From Pseudomonas sp. SJZ074 (lineage in GTDB: Bacteria > Pseudomonadota > Gammaproteobacteria > Pseudomonadales > Pseudomonadaceae): DNA of 64,000 bases. This document shows positions 35,579 through 45,106 of this stretch, in pieces. Made by a program: the position numbers and the translations under genes. How positions within the stretch are numbered: the stretch's first letter is position 1; each line of letters opens with the position of its first letter. The stretch is from the NCBI RefSeq assembly GCF_007828215.1, contig NZ_VIUE01000022.1, forward strand, positions 1 to 64,000, in the 5' to 3' direction. The notes beneath the pieces are model-generated. The model was not told the DNA's origin. It ran no database searches and saw only the letters and a list, made by a program, of their open reading frames with translations.

Positions 35579-36238
35579 TCAGCGCACCGGTGGCACCCGG
35601 ATATCCCCGCTCCGGCATTGCGTCTTGACGCCTCTGCCACAACTGGTGAACGTCAGGCTCTTGTCCATGCACACCCGCACTTCCGACAATTGCGGCCCAC
35701 TGCAGATGACAGCAATACCGTCGGCCGGAATGCCGGGGTTGCGTTGCCGGAACAGCCTGGCGATCTCCTCGGCTTCGAAATAATACGAGGAACTGGGGGG
35801 TTGCAGCTGCGACGGCACCTTCACCTCCGCCAGCGCCTTGTCGGACGCCTGCAGAAAGCCCATGGCGCCGAGGCCGCTGCAAGTACCGTGCTTGGACCAC
35901 TCATGCTCCAGCAACTTGCGAGTCGCAAACAACGTCAGGCCCTTCTCCCGTTCCGCGTCGGTCAGCGGCACCCTCGGTTCACAGGATTGCGGCCAGCCCC
36001 CCTTGGCGTATTGCGGCCAGAGACCGTGCAGGACAAAACCGTAGCCTTTGCCGGAGCACTGCGCATCGCCCGAGTGAGTCAGGCAGAACGTCGGAGACCA
36101 GGACAGTGACAGCACGTAGTAATCGAATACTCCCGCGACGGACTCCGCCCGGGCAGCGCGTGATTCACGGGCATTGCCCACTCCCATGCAGCCCAGGGTA
36201 AGCGCAAGCAGCATGACTGTTGCAAAACGTTGTTTCAT
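35579..36238 (-). CDS. Exported ribonuclease T2
   Basis: A 219-residue secreted or periplasmic endoribonuclease with a signal peptide (MKQRFATVMLLALTLGCMG). Both catalytic segments are present: CAS1 FVLHGLWPQ and CAS2 EHEWSKHGTCSG, each with its His, plus paired cysteines for disulfides. GGAG 8 bases upstream supports the start at 36238; the longer open frame lacks a signal. Family members degrade RNA for phosphate or nucleotide salvage. It is divergent from chrA. Confidence 0.92.
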   Translation of the reverse strand: MKQRFATVMLLALTLGCMGVGNARESRAARAESVAGVFDYYVLSLSWSPTFCLTHSGDAQCSGKGYGFVLHGLWPQYAKGGWPQSCEPRVPLTDAEREKGLTLFATRKLLEHEWSKHGTCSGLGAMGFLQASDKALAEVKVPSQLQPPSSSYYFEAEEIARLFRQRNPGIPADGIAVICSGPQLSEVRVCMDKSLTFTSCGRGVKTQCRSGDIRVPPVR

Positions 36239-36423
36239 TGACCCGCTCCTCGGGCAGCCCTGTGGAAAGCAGTGACCTCGATCCGGTCGGTGATTGTTCA
36301 AGGCCTGTGTTTCAAGCCGGTGAAAGGAGGTGTTTTTTACAGGGAAACCCAGACAGGGGCTATCCAAATTGCGTAACGCCCCATAACGTAGTCCGCCTTC
36401 CATCTGCCAATGCGCCGTCGACC

Positions 36424-37767
36424 ATGGACAAAACCTCCCGTCCCCTTGAAGCTCCCTCGGCCGTCAGCCTGCGCGACGCTTTCTGGTTCTGGCTGAAATT
36501 GGGTTTCATCAGCTTTGGCGGGCCGGCCGGACAGATCGCGATCATGCATCAGGAGCTGGTGGAGCACCGACGCTGGATCTCCGAGCGGCGTTTCCTGCAT
36601 GCCCTCAACTACTGCATGTTGCTGCCGGGACCCGAAGCCCAGCAGTTGGCGACCTACCTGGGCTGGCTGATGCACCGTGGCCGGGGCGCAGTCATCGCCG
36701 GCACGCTGTTCGTATTGCCTTCGCTGTTTATCCTCATCACCTTGTCCTGGCTGTACGTCGCCTTCGGTGAAGTGCCGGTGGTGGCAGGCGTTTTCTATGG
36801 CATCAAGCCCGCCGTGACGGCAATCGTCGTCCATGCCGCCCACCGCATAGGCTCCCGTGCGCTCCGGAACAGTGGATTGTGGGCAATAGCCGTCGCGTCG
36901 TTCGCGGCAATATTCGCCTTCAATGTCCCCTTCCCGTTGATCGTGCTCGGGTCTGCGGTCATCGGCTATTTCGGTGGCCGCTGGGCGCCGGAAAAATTCA
37001 GCCTGGGCGGCCAGGCGGCCGGGCATCGCTCCTTCGGGCCAGCGTTGATCGACGACGACACCCCGCCCCCGGAGCATGCCCGGTTCAGCACCTTCAGACT
37101 CATCCGGTTGGCGGCCATCGGTGCCTTGCTGTGGATCTTGCCGATGGGCCTGTTGACCCTGATGTTCGGCTGGGAAGGCACGTTCACGCAGATGGCCTGG
37201 TTCTTTACCAAAGCCGCGTTGCTGACTTTCGGGGGTGCCTATGCGGTTTTACCCTACGTGTATCAGGGAGCGGTCGCACACTTCGGCTGGCTGACACCGA
37301 CACAGATGATCGACGGTCTGGCCCTCGGCGAAACCACCCCAGGCCCCTTGATCATGGTAGTGGCGTTCGTCGGTTTCGTTGGTGGCTATGTCATGCAGGT
37401 GTTCGGCCCCGAACAGGCCTTTCTCGCCGGTGCCGTTGCGGCCACCCTGGTGACCTGGTTCACCTTCCTGCCTTCGTTCCTGTTCATCCTGGCCGGCGGC
37501 CCGTTGGTCGAGTCGACCCACAACGCCCTGAAGTTCACCGCACCGCTGACGGCGATTACCGCGGCGGTAGTTGGCGTGATCCTCAACCTGGCTTGCTTCT
37601 TCGGCTACCACGTACTCTGGCCCAACGGCTTTGTCGGTGCGCTGGACTGGCCATCGGCAATCATCGCCCTATTGGCCGCCATTGCATTGTTTCGCTACAA
37701 GCGTGGCGTGATCCAGGTATTGGTGGCATGCGGGCTGGCCGGGCTGGCGGTGCACCTGTTGCGTTAA
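36424..37767 (+). CDS. chrA: Chromate transporter ChrA
   Basis: A 447-residue inner-membrane protein of the two-domain CHR family, exporting chromate. The N-terminal half carries FWLKLGFISFGGPAGQIA and LPGPEAQQLATYLGW; the C-terminal repeat carries ALLTFGGAYAVLPYV and LALGETTPGPLIMV, the duplicated family motifs. The start MDKTSRPLEA at 36424 is preferred over the open frame upstream. No chrB or other resistance gene is adjacent. Confidence 0.92.
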   Translation: MDKTSRPLEAPSAVSLRDAFWFWLKLGFISFGGPAGQIAIMHQELVEHRRWISERRFLHALNYCMLLPGPEAQQLATYLGWLMHRGRGAVIAGTLFVLPSLFILITLSWLYVAFGEVPVVAGVFYGIKPAVTAIVVHAAHRIGSRALRNSGLWAIAVASFAAIFAFNVPFPLIVLGSAVIGYFGGRWAPEKFSLGGQAAGHRSFGPALIDDDTPPPEHARFSTFRLIRLAAIGALLWILPMGLLTLMFGWEGTFTQMAWFFTKAALLTFGGAYAVLPYVYQGAVAHFGWLTPTQMIDGLALGETTPGPLIMVVAFVGFVGGYVMQVFGPEQAFLAGAVAATLVTWFTFLPSFLFILAGGPLVESTHNALKFTAPLTAITAAVVGVILNLACFFGYHVLWPNGFVGALDWPSAIIALLAAIALFRYKRGVIQVLVACGLAGLAVHLLR

Positions 37768-37940
37768 GAGAGACGCTCGCCCGGGTAAGTCGCCACGCCC
37801 ACCGATGTTCGCAACAACAGGCCGGTAATAAAATTGAACGGCCCGTACCTTACGTCACCTAACGAAGTTCCTGGCCCTGTCCAGACTCTAACGCCAGATA
37901 GGGCCTGAACCCGAAAAGCAACGGCGCAGGTGACCGATCC

Positions 37941-39092
37941 ATGGACTCAAGCTCCCTCGAAATCTTTACCGATACCCAGTTGCTGGGCATCTCCATCGCC
38001 AATTGGCTGCTCGCCCTCGGCGTGATGACAGTGAGCTTCATCGTCGCCAGGGCGAGCATCGGCTTCCTCCTCAGGAACGTACGGGCCCGGGCGCAGAAGC
38101 CCAACGCCTACCTCAGCCACATCGCCGTCGAAGTGCTCTCCAGCACCAGCAACACCCTGTTGTTGCTGGCTTCGATCCTGATCGGCATCGGCGTGCTGGA
38201 CTTGCCGGAACGTTGGCTCAGCCGGGTCAGCAGCCTCTGGTTCGTGGTGGCGGCCCTGCAAATGGGACTGTGGGCCAACCGGGCAATCGCCCTTACACTG
38301 TTGCACTATTTCGCCCGCCACAACCACACCGAAATCCATCAGAAAAGTGCCCTGGCGACGTTGAGCCTGTGGGGCGCGAAGGTATTTCTCTGGGCCATGG
38401 TGCTGTTGGCAATGCTCTCCAACCTCGGCGTGAACATTACCGCGTTTATCGCCAGCCTCGGCGTCGGCGGCATCGCCGTCGCGCTTGCGGTGCAAAACAT
38501 CCTCGGCGACCTGTTCGCCTCGCTGTCCATTGCCGTGGACAAACCCTTCGAAGTCGGCGACTTCATCGTCGTCGGATCCCTGGCCGGTACCGTCGAACAC
38601 GTCGGCCTGAAGACCACGCGGATCCGCAGCCTGGGTGGCGAACAGATCGTGATGGCCAACGCGGAGATGATCAGCACCACCATCCAGAACTACAAACGGC
38701 TCCAGGAACGGCGCATCGTTTTCGAATTCGCCCTGCCCCTCGACTGCTCCACGGAACAACTCAAGCAGGTGCCGGTCATCGTCGAACGCATCATCAAGGC
38801 ACAGGAAAAGACCCGCTTCGACCGCTCGCATTTTCGCGGCATCGGTCAGAGCGCTCTGGAATTCGAGACGGTTTATATCGTGCTGGACCCCAGCTACAAC
38901 ATCTACATGGACATCCAACAGGCGATCAACCTGGGCATGATGGAAGAATTCGCGAAAATCGGCGTGCGCTTCGCGATTCCTGCGCGGACCGTCCACGTCG
39001 CTTCGCTACCGAATATGCCTGCACAGCCTGCCGGGGAAAGCGACCACGAGACCCCGACGCGGGCGACGCCGAAATATCAGGCACGGCATTAA
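37941..39092 (+). CDS. MscS-family mechanosensitive channel
   Basis: A 383-residue membrane protein. About four hydrophobic segments precede the pore helix (VNITAFIASLGVGGIAVALAVQ). The cytoplasmic beta domain (FEVGDFIVVGSLAGTVEHVGLKTTRIR) and a vestibule domain follow. It corresponds to a YnaI/YbdG-like mid-sized member. It is monocistronic, with a REP element downstream. Probably a turgor-relief channel; gating is not inferable. Confidence 0.9.
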   Translation: MDSSSLEIFTDTQLLGISIANWLLALGVMTVSFIVARASIGFLLRNVRARAQKPNAYLSHIAVEVLSSTSNTLLLLASILIGIGVLDLPERWLSRVSSLWFVVAALQMGLWANRAIALTLLHYFARHNHTEIHQKSALATLSLWGAKVFLWAMVLLAMLSNLGVNITAFIASLGVGGIAVALAVQNILGDLFASLSIAVDKPFEVGDFIVVGSLAGTVEHVGLKTTRIRSLGGEQIVMANAEMISTTIQNYKRLQERRIVFEFALPLDCSTEQLKQVPVIVERIIKAQEKTRFDRSHFRGIGQSALEFETVYIVLDPSYNIYMDIQQAINLGMMEEFAKIGVRFAIPARTVHVASLPNMPAQPAGESDHETPTRATPKYQARH

Positions 39093-39113
39093 TATCAGCT
39101 TCAACCGGAATAA

Positions 39114-39201
39114 TGTGTGAGCGAGCCTGCTCGCGATGGCGGTGGGTCAGCCAGCCTTGATGCAAAGGACCGGACGCCTTCGCCAGCAGCGTCGCTCCCA
39201 T
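39114..39201. repeat. Degenerate REP doublet
   Basis: TGTGAGCGAGCCTGCTCGC at the left and a decayed inverted copy (CGCCAGCAGCGTCGCTCCCA) at the right. Confidence 0.6.
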
Positions 39202-39333
39202 AAGGAATCGCGGAGATTGCGTTGCCAAAGCAAAACCAGCCCCGACACTCGAAAGCCTTCCCTGACCCAACGCAACTGAACACCTGACCCCATCAGCTAA
39301 GCTCACCTCATCATTACGACAGGGAGCATCGAC

Positions 39334-39825
39334 ATGAGCAAAGCAGACGAGCTGGCGGCCAAGCTGAGGCAAACCCGGCAAAGCCGTGCCGACACGGATA
39401 ACAATGCCGACCTGGCGATTGAACACTGGCCCGCCCAGGTCTATGAGCTGTACCACCAGATCGAAACCTGGCTGGCGCCGGTCTGCGAAGCCGGGTTGAC
39501 GATTCGGCGCAATCCCACTCACGTGTTCGAAAGCCATGCCAGCGGTTCGACGTACAACTACGCCATTGATCGACTGTTGATGGAAGGGAACCATCACCGC
39601 ATCGAGCTCGACCCGATTGCCCGCTTCTCCGCTCATGGAGAGGGCTGTGTTGAAATCCACCTGAAGGGGCAGACACGCTGCCTGCTGCGAACCGTCGGTG
39701 AACATGGCGAATCGCGGTGGCATGTCCAGTCGAGCGGACAGCCGCTGTCCGAGCCCTTGGCACTGGACGAAGAGGCGTTGGTTGCGCTGGTGGAGGAAGG
39801 TCTGGGTTTAACGCACTCGGTCTAA
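39334..39825 (+). CDS. Conserved-looking protein of unknown function
   Basis: A 163-residue soluble, mixed alpha/beta protein without signal or membrane segment. Distinct stretches: HWPAQVYELYHQIETWLAPV and GSTYNYAIDRLLMEGNHHRIELDPI. AGGGAG precedes the ATG. Its stop overlaps by 4 bases the stop of the converging 95-residue gene. I do not recognise the family; high coding quality and a good ribosome binding site support a real gene. Confidence 0.7.
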   Translation: MSKADELAAKLRQTRQSRADTDNNADLAIEHWPAQVYELYHQIETWLAPVCEAGLTIRRNPTHVFESHASGSTYNYAIDRLLMEGNHHRIELDPIARFSAHGEGCVEIHLKGQTRCLLRTVGEHGESRWHVQSSGQPLSEPLALDEEALVALVEEGLGLTHSV

Positions 39826-40109
39826 TTGCTGGCCTGAAAGGCCGACTGGAGTGTCACGTCGCTGCCAACTTCAGCGTCGGGCGACGTCACTTGCGCCATC
39901 GGCCGTGACACCAGCCTGTTCAAGGCGTTGTCGATCTCATCGGCCGCGCCTTGTGCATAAAGGGCATTGGCCCAGCTCCAGTAGTGATCGGACATCAATC
40001 CGCCCACCGCCTGAGCACACAGTTCATCGCTGCAGACACCCATTTTCCCCGCGGCAGCGATAACGGCCATAAGGGCTTGCTCCAACTGGGGAATTCGTTC
40101 GGTAGACAC
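39822..40109 (-). CDS. Small protein of unknown function
   Basis: Ninety-five residues, mostly helical (MSTERIPQLEQALMAVIAAA at the start), with two Cys close together (MGVCSDELCAQA). Soluble. Convergent with the 163-residue gene, sharing 4 bases of 3' ends. No family recognised. Confidence 0.6.
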   Translation of the reverse strand: MSTERIPQLEQALMAVIAAAGKMGVCSDELCAQAVGGLMSDHYWSWANALYAQGAADEIDNALNRLVSRPMAQVTSPDAEVGSDVTLQSAFQASN

Positions 40110-40198
40110 AACTGACGGCCTGATGAATCATGAGAGCAGAGTTTACCAAGATATCAATAGGCCACCAACCGCAAGCGCTCAACGGTCAGCTGATTCGC

Positions 40199-41434
40199 TC
40201 AGCCACCCGCTGCGCCGAATGCCGCGGTGCTCGGCATCGCTAACGACTCCCGAGCCGTAGCGCGAGCGGCCAGCATGGCCAGGATGGCGGCAACGCCCAG
40301 CACCGCCGCACTGGTTTCGAAGGTCGCCTGGTAGCCGTTCAGATCAAACAGAAAGCCGCCGACCGTCGCGCCCGCTCCGATGGCGAGCTGGACAATTGCC
40401 ACCATCAGCCCCCCTCCGGCCTCTGCGTCGTCCGGCAGTGTCCGCGCCAGCCAGGTCCACCACCCGACAGGCGCGGCAGTCGCCACCAGTCCCCATAATC
40501 CCAGCAAGACGGTCGTGGCAACCACAGACGCGCCGAACCCCACCAGCGCAATGGCAATCGCCACCATCAACAAGGGGATAATGATCAGGGTCCGATACAA
40601 GCCCTTCTTCAGGAACGCGCCAATCAGGAAGGTGCCCAGGAAACCGGCCACGCCGATGACCAGCAACATGAACGAAAGCAGAGAGACGCTCACTTGGGTC
40701 ACGCTTTCGAGGAACGGACGCAGGTAAGTGAACAGCATGAACTGCCCCATGAAAAACGTACTGACCGCCAACATGCCCCATGCAACCGGCGCCCGGGTCA
40801 TCAGCCTGAAAACATTGCTGCTGCCCTGTTTCGTCTGCGTGTGCCGGATCCGCATTGTCGGCATCCGCAACAGCAGCCAGGCCAGGGCAATCGCAGCAAC
40901 GGGCACGATGCAAAAGAACGCGCCACGCCAACCGATGATCGCTCCCAGGAAACTGCCCAACGGCGCCGCCACCACCGTCGCCAGGGCATTGCCACCATTG
41001 ACGATGGCCAAGGCACGCGGCAGTTGATTGTCCGGTACCAGTCGCATGGCCGTGGCCGCTGACAGCGACCAGAAGCCACCGATTGCGACCCCGATCAAGG
41101 CGCGTCCCGCCATGAACGTCAGGTAATCAGGCGCCAGCGCGACCACCGTCCCGGAGAGGATCATCAGCAGTGTCAGACCCGACAGCAGCCACTTACGGTC
41201 GATCCTGGCCGCAATCGAGGCTATGAACAGACTGGTGATCAGCGCGAAGGCGCCGGACACGGCAATGCCCTGTCCGGCCTGCCCCTCGCTGACCTGCAGA
41301 TCCGCCGCTATCGGCGTCAGCAGGCTGACCGGCATGAATTCCGACGCTACGAGCGCGAACGCGGCGAGCGCCATGGCAAGCACGGCACTCCATGCGGGTT
41401 GGCCGTGTGATTTCGGCAAAGAGGTATCGGTCAT
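40199..41434 (-). CDS. MFS efflux transporter (NepI/YdhP-like)
   Basis: A 411-residue permease with twelve membrane segments and the DHA1 N-terminal motif FALVASEFMPVSLLTPIAADL. Loop 2-3 reads ASIAARIDRKWLL. The start MTDTSLPKSHG at 41434 fits the family; the frame is open 29 codons further. It is divergent from a broken AraC gene, whose intact form would be the expected regulator of such a pump. Substrate not deducible. Confidence 0.87.
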   Translation of the reverse strand: MTDTSLPKSHGQPAWSAVLAMALAAFALVASEFMPVSLLTPIAADLQVSEGQAGQGIAVSGAFALITSLFIASIAARIDRKWLLSGLTLLMILSGTVVALAPDYLTFMAGRALIGVAIGGFWSLSAATAMRLVPDNQLPRALAIVNGGNALATVVAAPLGSFLGAIIGWRGAFFCIVPVAAIALAWLLLRMPTMRIRHTQTKQGSSNVFRLMTRAPVAWGMLAVSTFFMGQFMLFTYLRPFLESVTQVSVSLLSFMLLVIGVAGFLGTFLIGAFLKKGLYRTLIIIPLLMVAIAIALVGFGASVVATTVLLGLWGLVATAAPVGWWTWLARTLPDDAEAGGGLMVAIVQLAIGAGATVGGFLFDLNGYQATFETSAAVLGVAAILAMLAARATARESLAMPSTAAFGAAGG

Positions 41435-41680
41435 CGAGTATGCATCCTGTCGCTGAGGTAAACACTTTTGCTGCACTGCAAGAGCGGGTCCGCACGAGCC
41501 TCGGGAAAAGCCCCGCAGCACACGTCCATTTCAGCGGTTATCTCTGGATGACCGGTAGAGTATTTCTCTGTAATTCTTGCCCGATTCTGTGAACCTGCAC
41601 GCGAGATATAGGCAGCGCTTCGCTTGGCGAGGTAATGTTCTGCCTAAAGCTATCAACCGAACCTGAAACCCGAACACACC

Positions 41681-42025
41681 ATGACGATCCGGCGCACATC
41701 GTTGCAAGAAACTCTCGCCGACAACATTGGCGCGCGGGCCCAGCGGACAGGGGACTATGCAACATCGATCGCCGGACTCAGCCTGTTTCGACGTGATGCC
41801 CCCGCGCCGCCTGCCATCTGCATGATCGAACCGAGCATCGTCCTCGTGACCCAGGGTGCGAAACAACTGTGGCTCGGCGGCGAGGCCTATGGCTACGATG
41901 CCTCGCGCTTCCTTATCACCTCACTGGACCTGCCCGCCCAGTTCAGCCGCGAATATGGCCGCTTGTTTGGCACGCCGCCCAAGCGGGATATTGCGGCGTT
42001 GCGGGGGCAAGGACATTTGACGTGA
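41681..42025 (+). pseudogene. AraC-family regulator with large internal deletion
   Basis: A 114-residue frame. Residues 1-86 are the start of an AraC_N (cupin-like) ligand domain (ICMIEPSIVLVTQGAKQLWLGG). Residues 87-108 (QFSREYGRLFGTPPKRDIAALR) are the very end of the helix-turn-helix domain. About 190 residues normally lying between them, including almost all the DNA-binding region, are missing while the frame is kept. It cannot bind DNA as an AraC protein. It is divergent from the MFS pump, which may therefore have lost its regulation. Confidence 0.8.
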
Positions 42026-42030
42026 TCCAC

Positions 42031-42123
42031 TGTGGCGAGGGAGTTTACTCCCGCTGGGCTGCGCAGTAGCCCCGAATGATGGGAGCGCTCCGCACTCCAG
42101 CGGGAGCAAGCTCCCTCGCCACG
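42031..42123. repeat. Extended TGTGGCGAGGGAG-type inverted repeat
   Basis: TGTGGCGAGGGAGTTTACTCC at the left pairs with AGCAAGCTCCCTCGCCACGA at the right, 93 bases overall, with an internal GGGAGCG/CGCTCC dyad. Confidence 0.75.
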
Positions 42124-42127
42124 ACAT

Positions 42128-43621
42128 TCACTTCCCCCCTTGCAAGCGGCTGTCTGTCTTTTCCGCCAAGGCAATGCACTTCAACGCCAGGATCATCGTC
42201 GGGTCCACCAGCGCCACCGCATGTCCGTTGATTTCAAACGCCTCGCCGTGTTCGAGCACCAGGGGCAGTTCCGTGCATCCCAGAATCAACACCCCTGCCC
42301 CCAGTTCGCACAAGTGCTCGGCCGCCAGCAGCAACTGTTCCCTGCACAGTCCGTCGGTGAAACCGGCCTTGATTCCCCGCGGCCCGTAGATGGCGTCCAT
42401 GACCATGGCCTGATAATCGACCCCCGGCGTCAGGATCTGCAGCCCGGCGCGGCGTGCAGCCTGGTGATAGACCTGGCTCTGTACCGTACCGGAAGTCGCC
42501 AGGAGCCCGATGACCCTGTCCGCCCCGTGCCGGTGCAGGATCCACTCCACCGTCTCGCTCAACATGTTCACGATGGGCACCTGCAGGTTCGTCTGGATGC
42601 GTTCGACAAAGGCATGGGCGGTGTTGCAGGGAATCGCGATGGCATTGACGCCTGCGCTTTCAAGACGCTTGCAGGTGGCGTACATCGCCAGGGTCGGATC
42701 GGTTTCTCCCCGCAGCAGGCTGGCCGTCCGATCCGGTATCTGCGGGTTCTGCTCGACCACCATCCGGATGTGGTCCTGGTCCCTGTCCGCCGGGGTATTG
42801 GCCACTACCTTGGCCATGAAATCCACCGTGGCGGCCGGCCCGACGCCGCCCATGATGCCTAGTTTGAAGGTCGCTCGACCTGGTGGTGTCCGCTGCTGCG
42901 TCGCGAAGTCAGCGTAGATCGAGTTGATGTCCAGCACGGCCATGCCGCGTCGCTGCAGATCGGTACAGACCAATGAAAGCTCGGTCATGCCGGGCAGGAT
43001 CACCGTCGCCCCCTGGGCCTGCAACGACAGACACGCCTGATACAGCGCCTCCAGTGGCGCGCCCTCCAGATAACCGTCCTTGATGCCATCGACGCCATAC
43101 ACGGCCTCCATCAAGGCCGATTGAGCTTCGGCGTCGGGGTAAACGATCCGGAAGTCCTCCGCGAAGTACCGCTCGAACATCCCACAGTGGCGCACGAAAT
43201 CGGAGGCAATGACACCCAACGTTGCCCGGGGCTGGACAGTGCGCCTGACGTAGCGAGCCAGGGCCGCCATCATGTCCAGCACCGCAATGCCCAACTCGTC
43301 CTGGATTTCCGCACGGAAGGTATGGCTGGCGAAGCATGGAAGCAGCACCGCATCGAAGCCATTATCCTCAAAAAACTTGCACACCTGGAACACATAGAAC
43401 TTGCGCGACGTCATGCTCGCATTCGTGTCCAGGGGCAGCAGCACGTCCTTGAACGGGTGCTGCTCGACCAGAAAATGGTAGCGGCCCTGATCCTCGAGCA
43501 CCGCTCTGGACTTGAGCAGTTTGTAGAACAGGTCGCCACCGGCCAGCGAGCCAAGCCCGCCGACGATGCCCAGCTTCCGAACCGCAGGCGTCTGCCGGGT
43601 CGACTTCGCTTTCACCTTCAT
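42128..43621 (-). CDS. Tandem two-domain aspartate/glutamate racemase family protein
   Basis: A 497-residue protein of two fused Asp/Glu-racemase domains, each starting KLGIxGGxG. Racemases of this family use two Cys per domain. The C-terminal domain has both (C332 in AIPCNTAHAF, C449 in ILGCTELPLV). The N-terminal domain keeps C96 (LLPCFASHTF), but the second Cys is Gly211 (ILPGMTELSL). So one full and one altered site are predicted; the N-domain may have a different reaction or a structural role. It begins 11 bases after the symporter stop, forming a transport-plus-racemase operon. Confidence 0.85.
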   Translation of the reverse strand: MKVKAKSTRQTPAVRKLGIVGGLGSLAGGDLFYKLLKSRAVLEDQGRYHFLVEQHPFKDVLLPLDTNASMTSRKFYVFQVCKFFEDNGFDAVLLPCFASHTFRAEIQDELGIAVLDMMAALARYVRRTVQPRATLGVIASDFVRHCGMFERYFAEDFRIVYPDAEAQSALMEAVYGVDGIKDGYLEGAPLEALYQACLSLQAQGATVILPGMTELSLVCTDLQRRGMAVLDINSIYADFATQQRTPPGRATFKLGIMGGVGPAATVDFMAKVVANTPADRDQDHIRMVVEQNPQIPDRTASLLRGETDPTLAMYATCKRLESAGVNAIAIPCNTAHAFVERIQTNLQVPIVNMLSETVEWILHRHGADRVIGLLATSGTVQSQVYHQAARRAGLQILTPGVDYQAMVMDAIYGPRGIKAGFTDGLCREQLLLAAEHLCELGAGVLILGCTELPLVLEHGEAFEINGHAVALVDPTMILALKCIALAEKTDSRLQGGK

Positions 43622-43632
43622 GGCGTTGCTCC

Positions 43633-44967
43633 CTACACAACCGGAACCGGGTTGGATCGAGACTGGACGGGGGCGGTGCCTCGGTCCTCGGCCGCCTCCT
43701 CGTGAGGTTCGGATTGAGCGACCACCGCCGTTGCAATGCTGTTGCCCACCACATTGGTAGCCGTGCGTGCCATGTCCAGGAACTGGTCGATGCCGATGAT
43801 CAGCAACAGCCCCGCCTCAGGAAGATTGAACATCGGCAAGGTGGCCGCGACCACGACCACCGAAGCCCGTGCCACGCCGGCCATGCCTTTGCTGGTAATC
43901 ATCAGCGTCAGAAGAATCAACATCTGCTGGGTGAAACTCAGGTCAATGTTATAGGCCTGGGCGATGAACAGGATGGCGAAAGCCTGGTACATCATCGAGC
44001 CGTCCAGGTTGAACGAATAACCCAGGGGCAATACGAAGCTGGACACACGCTTGGGCGCGCCGAACTTCTCCAGCGCCTCGATGGTTTTCGGGTAGGCGGA
44101 CTCACTGCTGGCGGTGGAAAAGGCCAGGAGAATCGGTTCGCGGATGAGTTTTCCGAGTCGGAACACGGAGCGCCCGAGGAACAGGTAGCCGGCACCGAAC
44201 AACAGCGCCCAGAGAATCAGGATACCCAGGTAGAATTCGCCGATCAGCTTGCCGTAGTCGACCAGCAGACCAAGCCCCTGGGTGGTGATGGCCGAGGCAA
44301 TGGCGGCAAACACACCAATCGGTGCGAAGGCCATGACGTAGTCGGTGATCTTGAACATTACCTTCGCCAGCTCTTCGATAGAGTCTGTGATCCGGGTGTA
44401 ACTCGCCCGCTTGACCCCGGCCAGTGCAAAGCCGAAAAACAGCGAGAACACCACGATCTGCAGAATCTCGTTGTTCGCCATGGCTTCGGCGATGCTGCGG
44501 GGAAACACGTGGCCGATGAACGTCTTGAGACTGAAATCCCCGGTGTTGACCGGCACCGCAGCAGATGCATGCTGCGCAACGTCAAGGTTCAGCCCGGCGC
44601 CCGGTTGAAACAGATTCACCAGGCCCATCCCGATCAGCAGCGAAACGATCGATGCCGTCACGAACCAGGCCATCGCCCGGGCCCCGATGCGCCCGACGGA
44701 ACGAGAGTTGCCCATGCTGGCGATACCGCCGACCAGGGTCGCGAACACCAGGGGTGCAATGATCATCTTGATCATGCGTAGGAAAATGTCGGTGACCATC
44801 GAAAAATAGCCGGCGATCTCCTTGGCGCTTTGCTCGCTCCCTGCGACATGGTGACACGCCCAACCCACCAGCACGCCCAGGGCTATGCCCATTGCAATTC
44901 GACGTGGGAGCTTATTCTTCTTCACGGTGTTGTCCTCAAGTAGTTCTTGGAGTTTTTTACTTGGCAA
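43633..44967 (-). CDS. Dicarboxylate/amino-acid:cation symporter (GltP/DctA family)
   Basis: A 444-residue inner-membrane symporter with eight helices and two hairpins. Motifs: serine-rich HP1 AFSTASSESAYPKTIEAL, NLDGSMMYQAF helix, and ITSKGMAGVARASVV near HP2. It imports acidic amino acids or C4-dicarboxylates. It lies immediately upstream of the racemase gene (11-base gap), so import of a D- or L-acidic amino acid followed by racemisation is inferred. It is divergent from a LysR gene. Confidence 0.9.
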   Translation of the reverse strand: MPSKKLQELLEDNTVKKNKLPRRIAMGIALGVLVGWACHHVAGSEQSAKEIAGYFSMVTDIFLRMIKMIIAPLVFATLVGGIASMGNSRSVGRIGARAMAWFVTASIVSLLIGMGLVNLFQPGAGLNLDVAQHASAAVPVNTGDFSLKTFIGHVFPRSIAEAMANNEILQIVVFSLFFGFALAGVKRASYTRITDSIEELAKVMFKITDYVMAFAPIGVFAAIASAITTQGLGLLVDYGKLIGEFYLGILILWALLFGAGYLFLGRSVFRLGKLIREPILLAFSTASSESAYPKTIEALEKFGAPKRVSSFVLPLGYSFNLDGSMMYQAFAILFIAQAYNIDLSFTQQMLILLTLMITSKGMAGVARASVVVVAATLPMFNLPEAGLLLIIGIDQFLDMARTATNVVGNSIATAVVAQSEPHEEAAEDRGTAPVQSRSNPVPVV

Positions 44968-45106
44968 GGTCGATTCTAAGGAGCGGCTCGGACGAGATGA
45001 TGAGTAATCCAGCTACCTTCATGCACTTTCGGAATAGTTATGCGAAGGACACGCTGGGCCGGGTGATTGCGACGTAAACTGGCGCATCTTTAACGGGAGA
45101 CCGGAC

